Source of the DNA: Piezodorus guildinii
Lineage: Eukaryota > Arthropoda > Insecta > Hemiptera > Pentatomidae
DNA length: 64,000 bases
Assembly (NCBI GenBank): GCA_023052935.1
Contig: CM041294.1
Span: 102,580,116-102,644,115, forward strand
Reading direction: 5' to 3'
This document shows positions 11,140 to 22,955 of the stretch, in pieces. The notes under the pieces are model-generated. The model did not search any database. It was not told where the DNA came from and worked only from the letters and a program-made list of their open reading frames with translations. Position 1 is the first letter of the stretch, and the number at the start of each line of letters is the position of its first letter. A program made the position numbers and the translations under genes.

Positions 11140-12740
11140 TTTTATACAACTTATATTTTTTTTTAGCCATAATTTTTATCCATGGACACACACAGAGACG
11201 TTTTTGAGAGACTTAGTCATTTGGACTCGAGGGTTCCTAAAATAATGATTAACTAAATTATTGCGTTTATATATCTACCATTAGAGTAGTTATATGGTTG
11301 TAGTTTTTGTTATATTGACAATGTAACTATAATAATATAACATAATCAATTTATAATATAATATAAGCCTATTTTCAATCATATGTATCTATACAGGTTA
11401 TAGAAATTCTGTATTTTGAACCCCTAACCATCCCTTTTATTAATAAAAAATCTACCTTTTTTTTACTCTTAAACTAGGGGATTCTTTCTTACCTCGCTTC
11501 GCTGGAGGGTTTAATCTCGTTGGTTTATTTTTAACCTCTACCCCCTCTTTGGTCTTTAGTGCGCCTAAATGTATATCAAGTTCTGACCCATCCCTCCGCT
11601 TTTACTTCTATAATGAACATTTAAATTTATATGTCGTCTCTACGTTATAACAATATCATCCGATCAGCATTTATTTTTCAATGATCAACAGTTGGTATAG
11701 GGTACAAATCTTTTATTTACGCCACTTATATATTATATTTATAACCAATTTGTTCATCTGTTTAAATCACCAATTTATCTTTTTTGGTAATAAATAAATT
11801 AATCTAAAGAAACAAATCAGTGAATCCGTAAATTAGCAGGCACAACGTAAGGAGATCCTTAAGACGACCTCGTTTAGAATACCTTGACACCCTCTCTTAG
11901 AACATTAGTGTAATTTTATTTTGCGAGTTTAAACTCGGCCGGAACGGCCAGGAATGTCAACGAAGTGTGGTATTATATAAAAGATAGTTTAATTTAAGTT
12001 AATATTGGCTAGGTAACACACAATCATCTCCTTCCTGTTCCAAAAGTAAATGAAACACATGTTATTTCCTGATTCATATTATAGAAACAACTTGATAAAA
12101 ATAAAAATAATTGTTGAAAAAGTTTTTCAGGAATTCAGAACATTAAAATGAAAAATGATATAAGTGGCGGGAACAAAGGATTTGTACCCTATACCTACTG
12201 TTGACCATTGAAAATTAAATGCTGATCGGGTGATATTGTTATGAAGTAGAGACGACATATAAATTTAAATGTTCTTTATAGAAGTAAAAGCGGAGGGATG
12301 GGTTAGAACTTGATATACATTGAGGCGCACTAAAGGGCCAAAGAGTTAGTTAAAAAACAAACCAACGAGATTGAACCCTCCAATGAAGAGAGTAAGAACG
12401 AATCCCCTGGTTTAAGAATAAAAAAAGTAGGCTTTTTATTAATAAAATGGAAGAATTGTACAAAATATAGAATTTCTTTAACCTGTATAGATACATATTA
12501 TTAAGAATATGCTTTTCTTATATTATAAATAGATTATTTTATATTAATATAGTCATATTGTCAATATAACAGAAACTACAACCATATAAATACTCTAATG
12601 GTAGATATATAAACGCAATAATTTAGTTAATCATTATTTTAGGAACCCTCGAGTCCAAATGACTAAGTCTCTCAAAAATGTCTGTGTGTGTGTCCGTGGA
12701 TAAAAATTATGGCTAAAAAAAAATATAAGTTAAGTTAACC
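11140..12740. repeat. large inverted repeat, arms about 590 bp, spacer about 425 bp
   Basis: Left arm 11140-11731 and right arm 12157-12735 are reverse complements with scattered differences. Matched landmarks include GCCACTTATAT (11720) against ATATAAGTGGC (12158), GTCGTCTCTAC (11634) against GTAGAGACGAC (12245), and CTCGAGGGTTCC (11227) against GGAACCCTCGAG (12641). No protein is encoded by the arms. The spacer (11732-12156) includes a fragment of mariner transposase N-terminus. A partial copy flanks it at 10845 and a diverged single arm lies at 2330. It could be a foldback-type transposon or an inverted duplication; terminal target duplications were not found. Confidence 0.75.
11900..11970 (+). 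pseudogene. mariner transposase fragment in the inverted-repeat spacer
   Basis: Codons EFKLGRN followed, after a frame change, by ARNVNEVW match the N-terminal helix of mariner transposases. Only about 25 residues are recognisable. It is oriented opposite to the similar remnant at 2150-2295, just as the neighbouring repeat is. Confidence 0.45.
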
Positions 12741-12769
12741 ATTAAAAGCCATACTCAAGTTTTTCTCTT

Positions 12770-14130
12770 CGACTTGAAGCAGTCATATATAATACCAGTC
12801 TTCATCCGTCACTGTTGTATGGCCCACAACTTTTCCGCATTTGGCTTAATCAGCGGAAATGCGTGTCCAGTCATTGCAAAACGGAATCCTAAGAAGAATT
12901 GCAAGAGAAACAAAATTCCAAAGAGTAAATCATCGAAATTACACGAAGTATCGAAAATAACAACAATTAATTTTTTTTAAGTGAGCGGAGCCTAAATTTT
13001 TTTTTATCAATGAACTTGTAACTAACCCTTTATTTAATCAATAGAAACCTTCTGGGATCCCTCTAGCTGGGAGACCATTAAATAAATAAATGTTAATTTA
13101 CGTTTTAGTTGTACGGCCACAACAAACTAGAAGACTTCTTTCCCACACACGGACTCGCCTAAGTGGGATAGTGACTTCTACTTCCACTGTAATATGTCTG
13201 TGTTTTGATTCAAATGAAGAAGTATATAAAAAAAAAAAAGAAAAAAAAAAAAGCTGTAGAATGTAATATAAAGTGACCAATAGGGCATACAAATAGTTAT
13301 GTTTGTAACAATAAATTTGTTGAATGAAATTGTTATATAATGTAGCTAATTTCGACAATGAATAAATCACTCAAATGATATTTAACTTCGTAGTCGGTAA
13401 GGAAACAAACAAAAGAAGGGGAATACCATAAAGTAAAATGAGGGAAATTCAGAGAATCGTAGTTCAAGTGATGAAATCTGTGTAGACAGGAACTGTTGTG
13501 TTATCAGTATCAAACGGTTCACCGGAGTCTTTGTTAATTTATGCGTAAAGACAAAATAAAATAAAAACTAATTGAGTTTAAAATAACATGGTATTTTTTT
13601 TCTTCCAAAAAGTGCTTTTCAGAATCCTAACAGAGGTGTGAATACAAAATACCGATACCGGAGGTGGGTGATAATAGAAGTTCCGTTTGGAGTGAAATAT
13701 ACATATATATGGGAGGGGGTGTCCGCGGCAACAGCACTCAACCACCAACCCGTCACCCGCAGGCTGCCCCCATCAACACTCCCTTATATCTTCCATTCTT
13801 AGTCTGTCTAGCCTTATTCAAATACCCCTTTCTAATGTAAACTTTTGCTATATTCCTTAAGAATATATTTAAATTGATTATAGTGTATGGAAACGATTTA
13901 AATTATTGTTTTTAAATTGATTCATAATTCAGGTTATTGAAACTTGTCTTTCCCATCTATTCCTGACAAACCTCCGAGGCGATTGAAAATCATGCTTTCA
14001 GAAGCCTCGAAACATACTAAATTAAATTGACATTGAAGTGTTACCACTGCGTAGTTCAAGACATTTTCAAACCCACAATTGCTATTATCCCATTTACTTA
14101 TTGAATTTTTTATAAGTACAGTTGTAAATA
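12770..14130. other. no clear gene; possible LINE crumb
   Basis: At about 12845-12960 one frame reads RILRRIARETKF, loosely like the segment after the RT in Jockey-type LINEs, but the match is too short to be firm. The rest is AT-rich, with a GC-richer patch at 13680-13830 lacking a recognisable frame. Confidence 0.4.
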
Positions 14131-14134
14131 TCAA

Positions 14135-14530
14135 TAAAAAAAGTTATTGAACCACACACAAGACTGAAACGACAAGAAACTTCCAGCCGTTCTTGCTTAT
14201 TTCAACAGTCACTGGACAGACGCTCAAACCTACCACTTAACCGCAAAAGACTCATCTCGTATATCACCATCATGAAGTCTATTTGGACATGAGGAGTTGA
14301 GATTTGGAGCTCTACTAAACCGTCAAATGCTTCCCGTATTCAATCCTTACAGTCCAATATCCTGCGAATAATCCTCAATGCTCCTTACTTTGTCACAAAT
14401 AAACTAAATATTTTAATGTTCCATTTGCTACCGATTTGGCTCTTACCAGGTATCAATCCTTCCATGACAAACTCCACTACTACTTTAACCCACTAGTTTC
14501 AGTCCTTCCTCCATCCGGATCTTCTAGTCT
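14135..14530 (+). mobile_element. Jockey-type LINE 3' fragment
   Basis: The frame reads PHTRLKRQE, then SLDRRSNLPLNRKRLISY, SIWT-GVEIWSSTKPSNASR and IQSLQSNILRIILNAPYFV. It matches the segment after the RT in the LINE at 5950-6200 (PHTRLKRQELNRR, WTYGLELWG, RIQSFQSKVLR). A TGA replaces an expected Tyr/Trp codon at about 14290, and the frame then decays to about 14530. The next element, a mariner, starts 100 bp downstream. Confidence 0.7.
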
Positions 14531-14632
14531 ACTAGACCTAGACCTAACCTTCTAGTAGACATTTTTTTTTCATTATTTTTTTTTTAATAGATAAAAGAGT
14601 TCACCCTCTAAGATGGTCTTTCTCACATCGTA

Positions 14633-15559
14633 TTGGATTGTGTCTCATGAAATGTCCGTTTTCAAGGTAAAGGATTTATATTAAAAATACGACATGAAAA
14701 CAAGATAATTTAATTCGTAGTATTTACCTTCTTTTTCTACACATTTTTCCCAACGGGACACCAACTTTTTTAACCCCGAGATGAAAAACTCTGAGCTTTG
14801 AAGTGAAACGAAATCTGAAAGCGCATTTTTCACGTGATCATCATTTTCAAAAAGTTTTCCTTTGACGAAGTTGTCTAAATTCCTCAACAGGTGGTAATCT
14901 GCTGGAGACAAGTCGGGAGAATATGGTGGGTGAGGAAGAACTTCGTAGCCCAGTTCTTTTAATTTTTGCACGGTATGTTTTGAAACATGGGGTTTTGCTG
15001 CCGCTCAGTGAGATCATGAGGTACCCATGTATCGAGCGAGCTTTTCTACTTTCCCAATACACTTTCAATGTCTGGAAACGGTAGATGCACTTGCAATTAG
15101 TTGTGCTGAGAGTCCTTTAACTGTTTGGTAGGGGTTTCCTTTTACTGCATGTTTGAGAAAATCGTTATCTATTACGGACGGAGGTCTTCCTCGGGGCAAG
15201 TTTTCCAAGTCGGTATCCCCAGCTGAAAACTTAGCAAACCAACGGCGAATGGTCCGTTCATTAACACTCCCTTCCCCAAACGCCTTGCAACTATTTCTAG
15301 CGGCCTTAGCTGCTGAATGGCCTAGTTTAAACTCGTAAAAAAATATTACTCTAAAATCGCGTGTTTCCATGTTCATATTTGGAGGTGTATTAAAAAGTGG
15401 GTAATTGATTGGGAAGCTAATATTTATAGTACATAGGTAGAAGAATAGTACTGTTTACTTTAAATATGTAAACATTGGGAAGAAAACAACAGAGACCTGC
15501 AAAATCCTTCATGTATTTCAGAAACTATAAAAAGGGACATTTCACGTGAAACAACCCAA
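14633..15559 (-). mobile_element. mariner transposon with TIRs, internally deleted transposase
   Basis: Imperfect ~30-bp terminal inverted repeats begin TTGGATTGTGTCTCATGAAA (14633) and TTGGGTTGTTTCACGTGAAA (from 15559, minus strand), each bordered by TA (14631-14632 and 15560-15561), the standard mariner target duplication. The transposase reads on the minus strand: N-terminal helix-turn-helix at 15376-15065 (FFYEFKLGHSAAKAARN, NERTIRRWFAKF), then VPHDLTE-like residues, then a jump to VQKLKELGYEVLPHPPYSPD and LSPADYHLLRNLDNF at about 14971-14690. The middle, which holds the first catalytic Asp and the HDN motif, is deleted. The PD-LSP-DY region with the third acidic site remains. It cannot make active transposase but could be moved in trans. 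Confidence 0.85.
14681..15376 (-). pseudogene. mariner transposase, central deletion and frameshift
   Basis: About 100 N-terminal residues (15376-15065) carry both helix-turn-helix DNA-binding motifs (EFKLGHSAAKAARN; GNPYQTVKGLSAQL-ASASTVSR). After a frame change, WVPHDLTE-type residues lead directly into SKHTVQKLKELGYEVLPHPP and the C-terminal LVSRWEKCVEKEGKYY. A typical mariner transposase has about 345 residues; roughly 120 central residues are absent. The ATG at 15374-15376 agrees with the usual start. Confidence 0.8.
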
Positions 15560-15585
15560 TAGAAATCGTATAACAGTTACATGGA

Positions 15586-15592
<7 letters not shown>

Positions 15593-15650
<58 letters not shown>
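15593..15650. repeat. (AT)n microsatellite
   Basis: An interrupted AT run a short distance from the mariner end. Confidence 0.95.
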
Positions 15651-15656
<6 letters not shown>

Positions 15657-16029
15657 TTATCAGTAAATGATGAAGAGGAACAAGGAACAGCATTCTCACT
15701 TAAACTTTTAGTTCGACCATATTGTGCTATTTTTATAATTTATGTAATTGTCTATTATTTAACGAATCATCATTTTTATTTCATGATCTTTATATTATTT
15801 CCTGTTTATTTTTATAAATACTACACAAGTATTGGCCCTTTTTAAAGGATGGAATTTGTAAAATATATTGAGTTATTAATATGTATATAAAACACAAACG
15901 TAAATACACTAATATTTTAATATGAGAATCATAATTTAAATTCAATATTTGTAAGCACATTAAATATTAACTTTAATATCATGATAGAGAAAGATTTCAA
16001 AGGAAAAGAAATTTGAAATTAAGAATAAT

Positions 16030-16910
16030 ATTTAATCTTCTACTCTTCTACCGCCAACGGTGTGAGCATCCTTTATCCTTTTTATATAGCTTAATCCATA
16101 AATCTCTCTCCTGAACAAATCTTCTTCTCCTTCTCCATTCCACCCCTTCTGTCAAAGGCTTCCTGAATCGCGCCTTCCCAAGTCTTCCTCTTGGTCTTAG
16201 ACCTTCCACCCTTGTCTCATATACAGCCTTTGCTACTAGGTTTTCTGCCATTCTGAAAAAATGGCCGAACCATCTCAGTTGGTGAACCATCTTCAATAAT
16301 ATGCAGAGCAGGCTGAAGTCCCAGGTTTGACCATATTGTTACATTTCTCACTCGGTTTCTTCTGGTCTTCTCCTCCATTCTTCCGAGGTATCTCATCTCC
16401 ATCGCTTGTAGATGACACTTGTGCTTTTTGGTTAGAGTCCATGATTCACTTGAATATGAGAGAATCGGTAAGAAAGTAGTTTTAGTGTTTTTTGACACTT
16501 CTTTTTAACCGATGAATCCTTTCTTGAGAGAACTAAAACATCTGTTGGCGGCTGTTATTCTTTGGTTTATTTCGCCATCTATCCAGCCATGTTCATTTAA
16601 GTGTGCACCGAGATATTTAAAGTCCGGCACTTGCTCTAATCTTCTGTTATTTAGTCTTACGACTCGATCCCCCTGCTCGCTTTTTCTACCTATCCTCATG
16701 ATCTTGGTTTTGCCTGTATTTATTTCCATATTTATCATTCCCAACTCTTCTTGTAGGATGCGTAAATTAAATTGTAGGTTTCTACAATTGTTTGCCAAGA
16801 CAATTATGTCGTCGGCAAATGCGAGGATACAAAGGTTGGTTGGCCTAAGGTTTCTAAATCCTGGGTGGTAAGGTCTCATTTTCGAATAATAAAAAGGAAT
16901 AATAACTGAA
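16030..16910 (-). mobile_element. RTE-like LINE fragment (RT motif C to C-terminus)
   Basis: The minus-strand frame from about 16905 to 16505 reads PTNLCILAFADDIIVLANN, which holds the RT motif C (FADD at about 16825-16814), then KTKIMRIGRKSE and FKYLGAHLNEHGWIDGEI. A frameshift near 16500 leads to LSYSSESWTLTKKH and another near 16300 to QLRWFGHFFRM. These blocks (FADDI, YSSESW-L, LRWFGH) mark the RTE/BovB-like group, as at 184-660. The upstream RT and endonuclease are missing. The last 130 residues are shifted twice, so it is dead. Confidence 0.78.
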
Positions 16911-17121
16911 GTTATATTAGATATTTTCAGAGAATTTGTGTATGACGCTGTGAACACATTGTTTGCAGGAGATGGAATTACAGAAAATAAGGAAAAGCAC
17001 AACAGTAATTCGGATTGGGACAATTTTACACTCAACTGAGAAACATATGTAATGTCATTTTGAATAGCACTGAAGACGAACGGGATGATAAGTGAATGAG
17101 CCTGTTTATAACAACATTTAA

Positions 17122-18180
17122 TACAAAAGAGACACCATCTTCATTCCATGGTTTCAATCATTCCTTACCGGCCGTTCCCAGTATGTTGTAGTTCCCAATA
17201 AACCCCGCTCCGACTCACTGCCACTAACAAAAGGTGTACCCCAAGGTTCCTCGTTATCTCCTACCCTTTTCTCCATATTCATAAATGATCTTCCGCTCTC
17301 CATCAAGCACTCCCAATACCACCTCTATGCCGACGATATTCAGATTTATATTTCCTTTACCCCAAATGAATTTCCTGATGCTATCTCTAAACTTCAGGAG
17401 GACATAAATAATATTAGTGCTTGGTCAAACAGCAACAAACTCCTGCTAAGCGCTGAAAAAACAAAAGCCATCCTGATAGCATCACCTGCTCTCCTTAAAT
17501 CCTTTCCCAGTTCCCCCAACCTTTTCCTAAACAATACTCCTATCTCTTTTCATTCATCTGTCAAGAACTTAGGTATTACTCTTGATCAAACTCTCTCTTG
17601 GAAACCGCACATCTCCCAAATATCCCGCCGAACCATAACAACCCTAAAGCAATTCCGTCGCCTCCATCACCTCCTACCATTCAATATTCGTAAACTCCTT
17701 GTTTCTTCCCTTGTCTTTCCCCACTTTGACTACGGATGCGAGGTGTACATCGGACTTTCAGGTGAGCTCGAAGCAAAACTTAAGCGTATTATGAACTGTG
17801 CAATACGGTTTGTATTCGGAATCACCAGAGACACGCATATAACCCAGTATTACACCGAGTTAAGGTGGCTTTATCCTCGTTATAGATGCCAGTATTTCCT
17901 AGCCTCCTTCCTCTACCAGGTTATCAGAACTCATCGTCCCAGCTACATCTTCCAATCCCTTCAATTTAAATCATCAATTCAGTCCCGTTCTACTAGATCC
18001 CGTCTTTCTGACCTCTACCCTCCTCCTCACCGTACTGCTGCCTTTGACAAGTCCTTTCTAGCCAAAGCAACCACTCTTTGGAATTCTATTCCTCCTGAGA
18101 TCCGTCATGCAAGTACTGCTTCCTCCTTCAAATCGCTACTTTTCAACCACCTTCTCCTTACCCAGTCAAACAGACAATAA
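17122..18180 (+). pseudogene. reverse transcriptase C-terminal half, frame intact
   Basis: The frame has no ATG for its first 200 codons because the 5' end is truncated. RT motif B is TKGVPQGSSLSPTLFSIFIN (17227-17286) and motif C is YHLYADDIQIY (about 17314-17346). Then come AEKTKAIL, KNLGITLDQTLSWKPHI and LLVSSLVFPHFDYG, the thumb and connection region. The end has ATTLWNSIPPEIRHA and FKSLLFNHLL, characteristic of the C-terminus of CR1/L2-like and related LINEs. Motif A is largely missing, so it cannot be an active RT. The absence of any stop over 350 codons implies a young insertion or selection in a source copy until recently. Confidence 0.8.
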
Positions 18181-18445
18181 CTTATAACTGCAGATGCTAT
18201 AAATACCAATTATTATTATTATTATTTTTTTTTTGTGTGTTTGTATTACTCAAATTATCATTGATGAACCAGCTATTTCTGTTTTTTTTTTTTTTTTTTT
18301 TTTTTGTTTTTCTTATTCCGAAAATCTGACTTGTAAAGATGTATATATATTACTACCTTAATTATTTTTTAGTTTAGTATTTTGTTATTCTAAATCATGA
18401 CCACACTGTTCCGGTCATCAATTATGTATTTTATTTTATTCTTAA

Positions 18446-18459
18446 GGGACTTTAGTCCC
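18446..18459 (+). other. 3' terminal hairpin of the CR1/L2-like LINE
   Basis: GGGAC and GTCCC form a 5-bp stem with a TTTA loop, about 265 bp after the stop codon and just before the tandem tail. In CR1/L2-type elements such a 3' hairpin is thought to be the RT recognition site. Confidence 0.55.
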
Positions 18460-18499
18460 AGGATAATAAAGAAGTTTTTTCATTTCATTTCATCTTACA

Positions 18500-21460
18500 A
18501 TAAAGACCGGAGATGAAACATGCAAAATACCAACATTTTAAATAACATCATTACTAGTAGTAAAAATGTCATTAGTAAAATATCATATACACCATAACTA
18601 ATCGTTTCTCTTTCTTACTTACAATTCTAGTATACACTACATTAAGTGTAAAACAAACTTGATTAAAAATGCTATTTGAATTTGAATCGAACTAATCATC
18701 TTTTATGATCAATCAACTAAGATAATGTTTTGACTCACACCTTCCTCGTTTTGTAAACAAGTACGTTTGGGGTGCATAATGCCTTGTGTCCAGGATTTTA
18801 TCAGAAAAAGAGTTCTATATGATGTATGATACCGAAACATATATTAGTTGTAGTCATCGATATGTGGTAGGTTGGAAACTGGAACACATAGTTGCCCTTT
18901 ATCCTATAAATCATTAAATTCTATTTGAGTATTCAATTGCTTATACCATATATCAACGCCAAGGAAGACTGGAAACACATATTGAGGGCGTGTAACCTTC
19001 ACACAGTTCAAACGCACAAAACCTTATAGTGGCCGTAATGGTAAAAACTACCATTTATTTTAAGATATATGAACACAGCAGAAATATAGACTATTGTTTT
19101 AATTACTTAACCATAGAAAATTACTTTTTAAAACCTTTATATACACTAAAACTAGAACCACAATACATATTTTTTTGTTCTAAGTAAAACTTGTTCTTCT
19201 AAAAGGGGTGACTCCTGGTTAACTAAATTTTTTCGGGTTTCGCCAATGCCACTGAAACGTTCATTAGTTCCCTGATCTGCCACCTGTCGAATCGTTTTAC
19301 AGTTTCCTCTAATAAATTATATTTCATGTGCTCTTGTAGTGTTTAGAACACACGTGTCTATATTTAAAAATAATTTTCCTTTACTAAGAATAAATATATA
19401 AAAAGCCAATTTAAAATAAAATCATTCTTAACATAATGATAATATAAGAATGCCAGTATGAATTGTAAAAAAATATGATCAACTTGCTTGAATAAAACAT
19501 TGAAACTGTTCAAATATTATTTCACACTAAATCCGTTACCTAATAATGTAGTAAGATATTTTTGTTTTATCTAATGTTTCTTTTTTTCTATTTTTGTTTT
19601 TTAAAATAATATGTAAAACTAAATTCCTTTAGGTATAGTATTATTAACATGTAAGGAAAAAGCAGAATGGTAATCTCTTAAATCAATGTTTGTTTTTTTT
19701 TATTATTTTTTTCAATTTTGAACGGATCGCTGGCTTAAAGAAATGCATAAAAATAGAGTAAAACGGTTTATGAAACATGTTATAAAGCTGAAACATCCCA
19801 GTAATTACAGGCTTCCCTTCAGAGAGAGTCGGTTGGATTAAATGGGGCTAATAAACTTGGGAACCTGTCTAGGAGCAATTTGGCCCTTTTGACCGATGAA
19901 AAAGTTTAGATCCTCCATTGAAAGGAGTTAAAAGGAGCCCTTTTTAAAATGTTCGATCGAAAGAACTCCCAGAACACCACTTATCCAGCCAAGGAGAGGG
20001 GAGTCGAGGGTTAGATTCCTGATCTTTTAACTTATGCCCTGTTGAATACTTTACAGATTGCCTTCACTAAATTAGACTTCTTTATACACAAATCCTTTGG
20101 TCAGTAAAAATCGGATCAAGACTGTCATTTTCCATTCATATTTTTAACTTTTCATAATCCAATGAGAGCTTCTGAAAGCACGGATTTCAAAAGAAAACTG
20201 AGCATATTTCATTATATAAACAAGATCAAAGGGGCTCATTGGTAGACTGATATTTACTTAAAGATAATTAATTATTATATAAATATGTATATATACTAAT
20301 ATCGTTGTATTCTCTACTTTTATAAATATCGTCAGTAGTAGTTGTATGTTGTACAAGTAGTCGTATTTACTTCTTTTATAAATAGTATTAGCCTAAGTTT
20401 CTTTCGATTTATAATCTTCGATAATAAACCTTCGTAATCGACCAAAAAAAAAATTAATCACATTCCCTCCCCTCAAAATTTGAGGGCTTACTTACTTACG
20501 TTTCATGATAAGTAGGACCAAAATAACGAATAAAAAAAATCCGCTTGACGGCCTTACGATGTCTACGGCATTTCTTCAAAACTACTGGAGCACTTTTTTT
20601 TAATTGGCCACAAAAATACTAGGGCATACAACGATCCTAACACATATGCATTGATATCAGCTGGTTATTTTAAAAATGTTGGCCGAGTAAAAGTAATTTA
20701 AATCGATAACTCCGTTATTTTCGAAGATAAAGAAAAAAATGTTTAGTGCTTTTTTAACCAAAAATCGTGAATAATTATAAAAAAGAGAAGAAAAAAATTG
20801 AAATTAAACCCATAAATAGGCCAATAACTCAGTTATTTTTTTAAGATGGAGAAAATATGCATGGAGTTTTAGAATCACCAAATAACGATAAACAGGAAGA
20901 AAAAAGTTGATTTATGTATTCCTACTAAGTGAAAAAAGAATAATGAAATTGATTAAGAACTAGCAGAGATGTACGTTTTCGAATAAGCAGCGGTGATATT
21001 CCATTTTTCTTTGAATTATTTATAGCTTTTCATATTCGTTAATTTGCTTTAAGCAGCTATATATGGTTATTTGGAAATGATAAACCATTGTGTAATATTT
21101 TTTTTACGTTTTTGTTTCTGTTCATAACTCAGTTTTTGTACTTTACTGTTTTTAATTTTCTTTCTTTCTATATTATTGTAAGATATCTTTGGTGCAGTTT
21201 TTTTAATTTAATTACTATGAGAAAATGTATCTTACGCTTATTTTGTTATGTGTTTAATTTAGAGACTGGTCTATTTTTGGTACAGCGTTATTAACATATA
21301 GTCTATGATTTTATACTCTGCAATAGAGCATTAAAATAATATATGAATCGATTACTGCTTTTTCATTCAAACAAAGGATTTACTAAACCAAATAACACGG
21401 CTACTTCCTAGCTGATTACAGGGAAACAACGTTAATCCACTAACGATCATCTGTCAATGC
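18500..21460. other. no gene recognised
   Basis: AT-rich, without open frames of recognisable content. A moderately GC-rich patch lies at 19800-20050. A short open frame at 21088-21294 looks like chance in T-rich DNA. Confidence 0.5.
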
Positions 21461-21465
21461 TGTAG

Positions 21466-21795
21466 TCAAACTCTTGGGATGGAGGCGGCGAGGAAGTGAC
21501 TTTAACTGGATCGGATCGGCCCCCTGTCAATGGAAAGGATGTGGTCCAAGTTAAATTGAATTCCCTCAACGACTGCGGCTATTGACTGTTTCGGCGAGAA
21601 GGAGAGTATAATGTCTTCCTACATCCAGAGAGAGCTGTCGCACAGAAGCTGGAGAATACAGAAAAAAAACTTTCGATCGGCTTCCTTGAAACTCATTGGT
21701 TGGAGGTTTGCCAATACCAAGGGATCCGATTGAGGCGAAAAGATAAAATAGTTGTATATAAGAAACATACTTTTCCTGCTTTTATAGAAGTGATG
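21466..21795 (+). pseudogene. possible host coding segment, unrecognised, one in-frame stop
   Basis: The plus strand is open from 21466 to 21795 in one frame except for a TGA at 21583-21585. Composition is less AT-rich than the flanks. The downstream half reads FRREGEYNVFLHPERAVAQK, then GFLETHWLEVCQYQGIRLRR, and a perfect donor-like GTGAGT follows at 21794-21799. The opposite strand also shows an acceptor-like tract (TTTTTTTTCTGTATTCTCCAG ending at about 21652) and an open stretch DIILSFSPKQSIAAVVEGIQ. Only one strand can be real. No family is recognised. It may be an exon, a broken exon or a gene fragment carried by a transposon. Confidence 0.3.
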
Positions 21796-21799
21796 TGAG

Positions 21800-22295
21800 T
21801 GACCCCAATTAATCTCAGCAAAGAGAGAAAAGGCAGCACTGAGTGGGATGGTATTTTTACTCAATACGGATCCGATATCCTAAACCAACCAACTCATGCC
21901 AATAAAAAGAGGTTCAATCATTGCAGAACATCAATAAACATACTTAAAAGACAAGAAGTAGATGATTAAGACAGTTAAGTTCACTAAGATAAGTTCTTAC
22001 TAAAATTATTATGATTAATATAATATGTTATATAACATAAAAAATAATATTAATAAATTCTTTATTTATTCTGGGAAAAATCTCTTGAGAATAATATTAC
22101 AGAAATATTAAATTAGAGCTTCAGTGTCTTAGGGTACAAATAGCGAACTGAATAAACGTTTTAATTAAACTTGTAACTTATTTCAACTTTATGGTTTTTT
22201 AAATATTTCTTAAAGCGATTTTAACAGCCGATGTAAGAGAAAGTCGGGTGTTGACTGCGCCAGATTTTTATAATTACAACGACATTTAAATTATT

Positions 22296-22366
<71 letters not shown>

Positions 22367-22745
22367 GGCGATTAAAAAATGTTGGGAAAGGAGGGTGAAA
22401 TGTTCGCATCATGCGTATTTTTATGAACCAAATAAAAAAAAAAAAAACAATACAAAAAAAATCAGAATTTTCGATCAAAAGCCTAACACATACCAATCGT
22501 ACAAGATTTGGACTTCGTATATAAAATTTCAAGGAAAACTGTGGAAGTGAAAAATTTCTGGGATGAATATAAATGTAATCTGCTATAAAGAATGTAGATA
22601 AAAATACGAAATTGAGAATCAGAAAGGAGAATAGTTGATAATAATTGGTAAAACTCATTCTTATTAATATAATGCAATAGGAAACAGCACCACTAAATTA
22701 TAACGTGTCAGAAATAATAGAATGTTGTGTGTTGAAAACGTAGAT
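21800..22745. repeat. (AT)n microsatellite in otherwise unannotated sequence
   Basis: A long (AT)n tract runs about 22298-22363. The open frames across it come from the simple repeat. Nothing else is recognised. Confidence 0.7.
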
Positions 22746-22748
22746 TTC

Positions 22749-22955
22749 CTATTTCTTTTTATGGGATTCAGTATCTGAGTTTAAGAAGGAAAGAAGATTG
22801 CGAACTTCAATCTTAGCAGAAGGCCTGTAAATTTCCTTAACGTTTCTCTCGGTTGGATTTGGGCATTCCTCTAGGGGCGTATCCAGGCTCAGTAAAGTGG
22901 ATGCCATTGTGTGGTTGACGGAAATACTTTTCGTCGGATACAGTTCCTCAGTCCC
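22749..22955 (-). CDS. possible last exon, unrecognised protein
   Basis: The minus strand is open for 68 codons from 22955 to the TAG at 22749-22751. GC content is higher than in the neighbouring DNA. The peptide looks protein-like and not low-complexity, for example MASTLLSLDTPLEECPNPTE and then RPSAKIEVRNLLSFLNSDTE, ending SHKKK. An in-frame TAA lies just upstream (22956-22958), so a splice acceptor within the first codons, or the ATG at about 22907, would be needed. No domain is recognised. It may be a terminal exon or a fragment of an unknown mobile element. Confidence 0.3.
   Translation of the reverse strand, partial: GTEELYPTKSISVNHTMASTLLSLDTPLEECPNPTERNVKEIYRPSAKIEVRNLLSFLNSDTESHKKK

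Larger units (their letters stand above)
17122..18495 (+). mobile_element. CR1/L2-like LINE, 5'-truncated, open RT C-terminal frame
   Basis: A single frame is open from just after the TAA at 17119-17121 to the stop at 18178-18180, about 352 codons. The 3' UTR includes a perfect small hairpin, GGGACTTTAGTCCC at 18446-18459, then AATAAAG and a TTTCATTTCATTTCAT tail (about 18472-18493). Short 3' hairpins and short tandem tails rather than poly-A are typical of the CR1/L2 group. A related, more decayed fragment is on the other strand at 45726-46265. No target duplication was found. Confidence 0.8.

Noticed and set aside
13098..13370. 90-codon minus-strand frame
   Set aside because: Contains a Phe run from a poly-A/T tract and no recognisable domain.
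22221..22658. 145-codon minus-strand open frame
   Set aside because: A third of it is Tyr-Ile repeats from the (AT)n microsatellite; the rest is low complexity.
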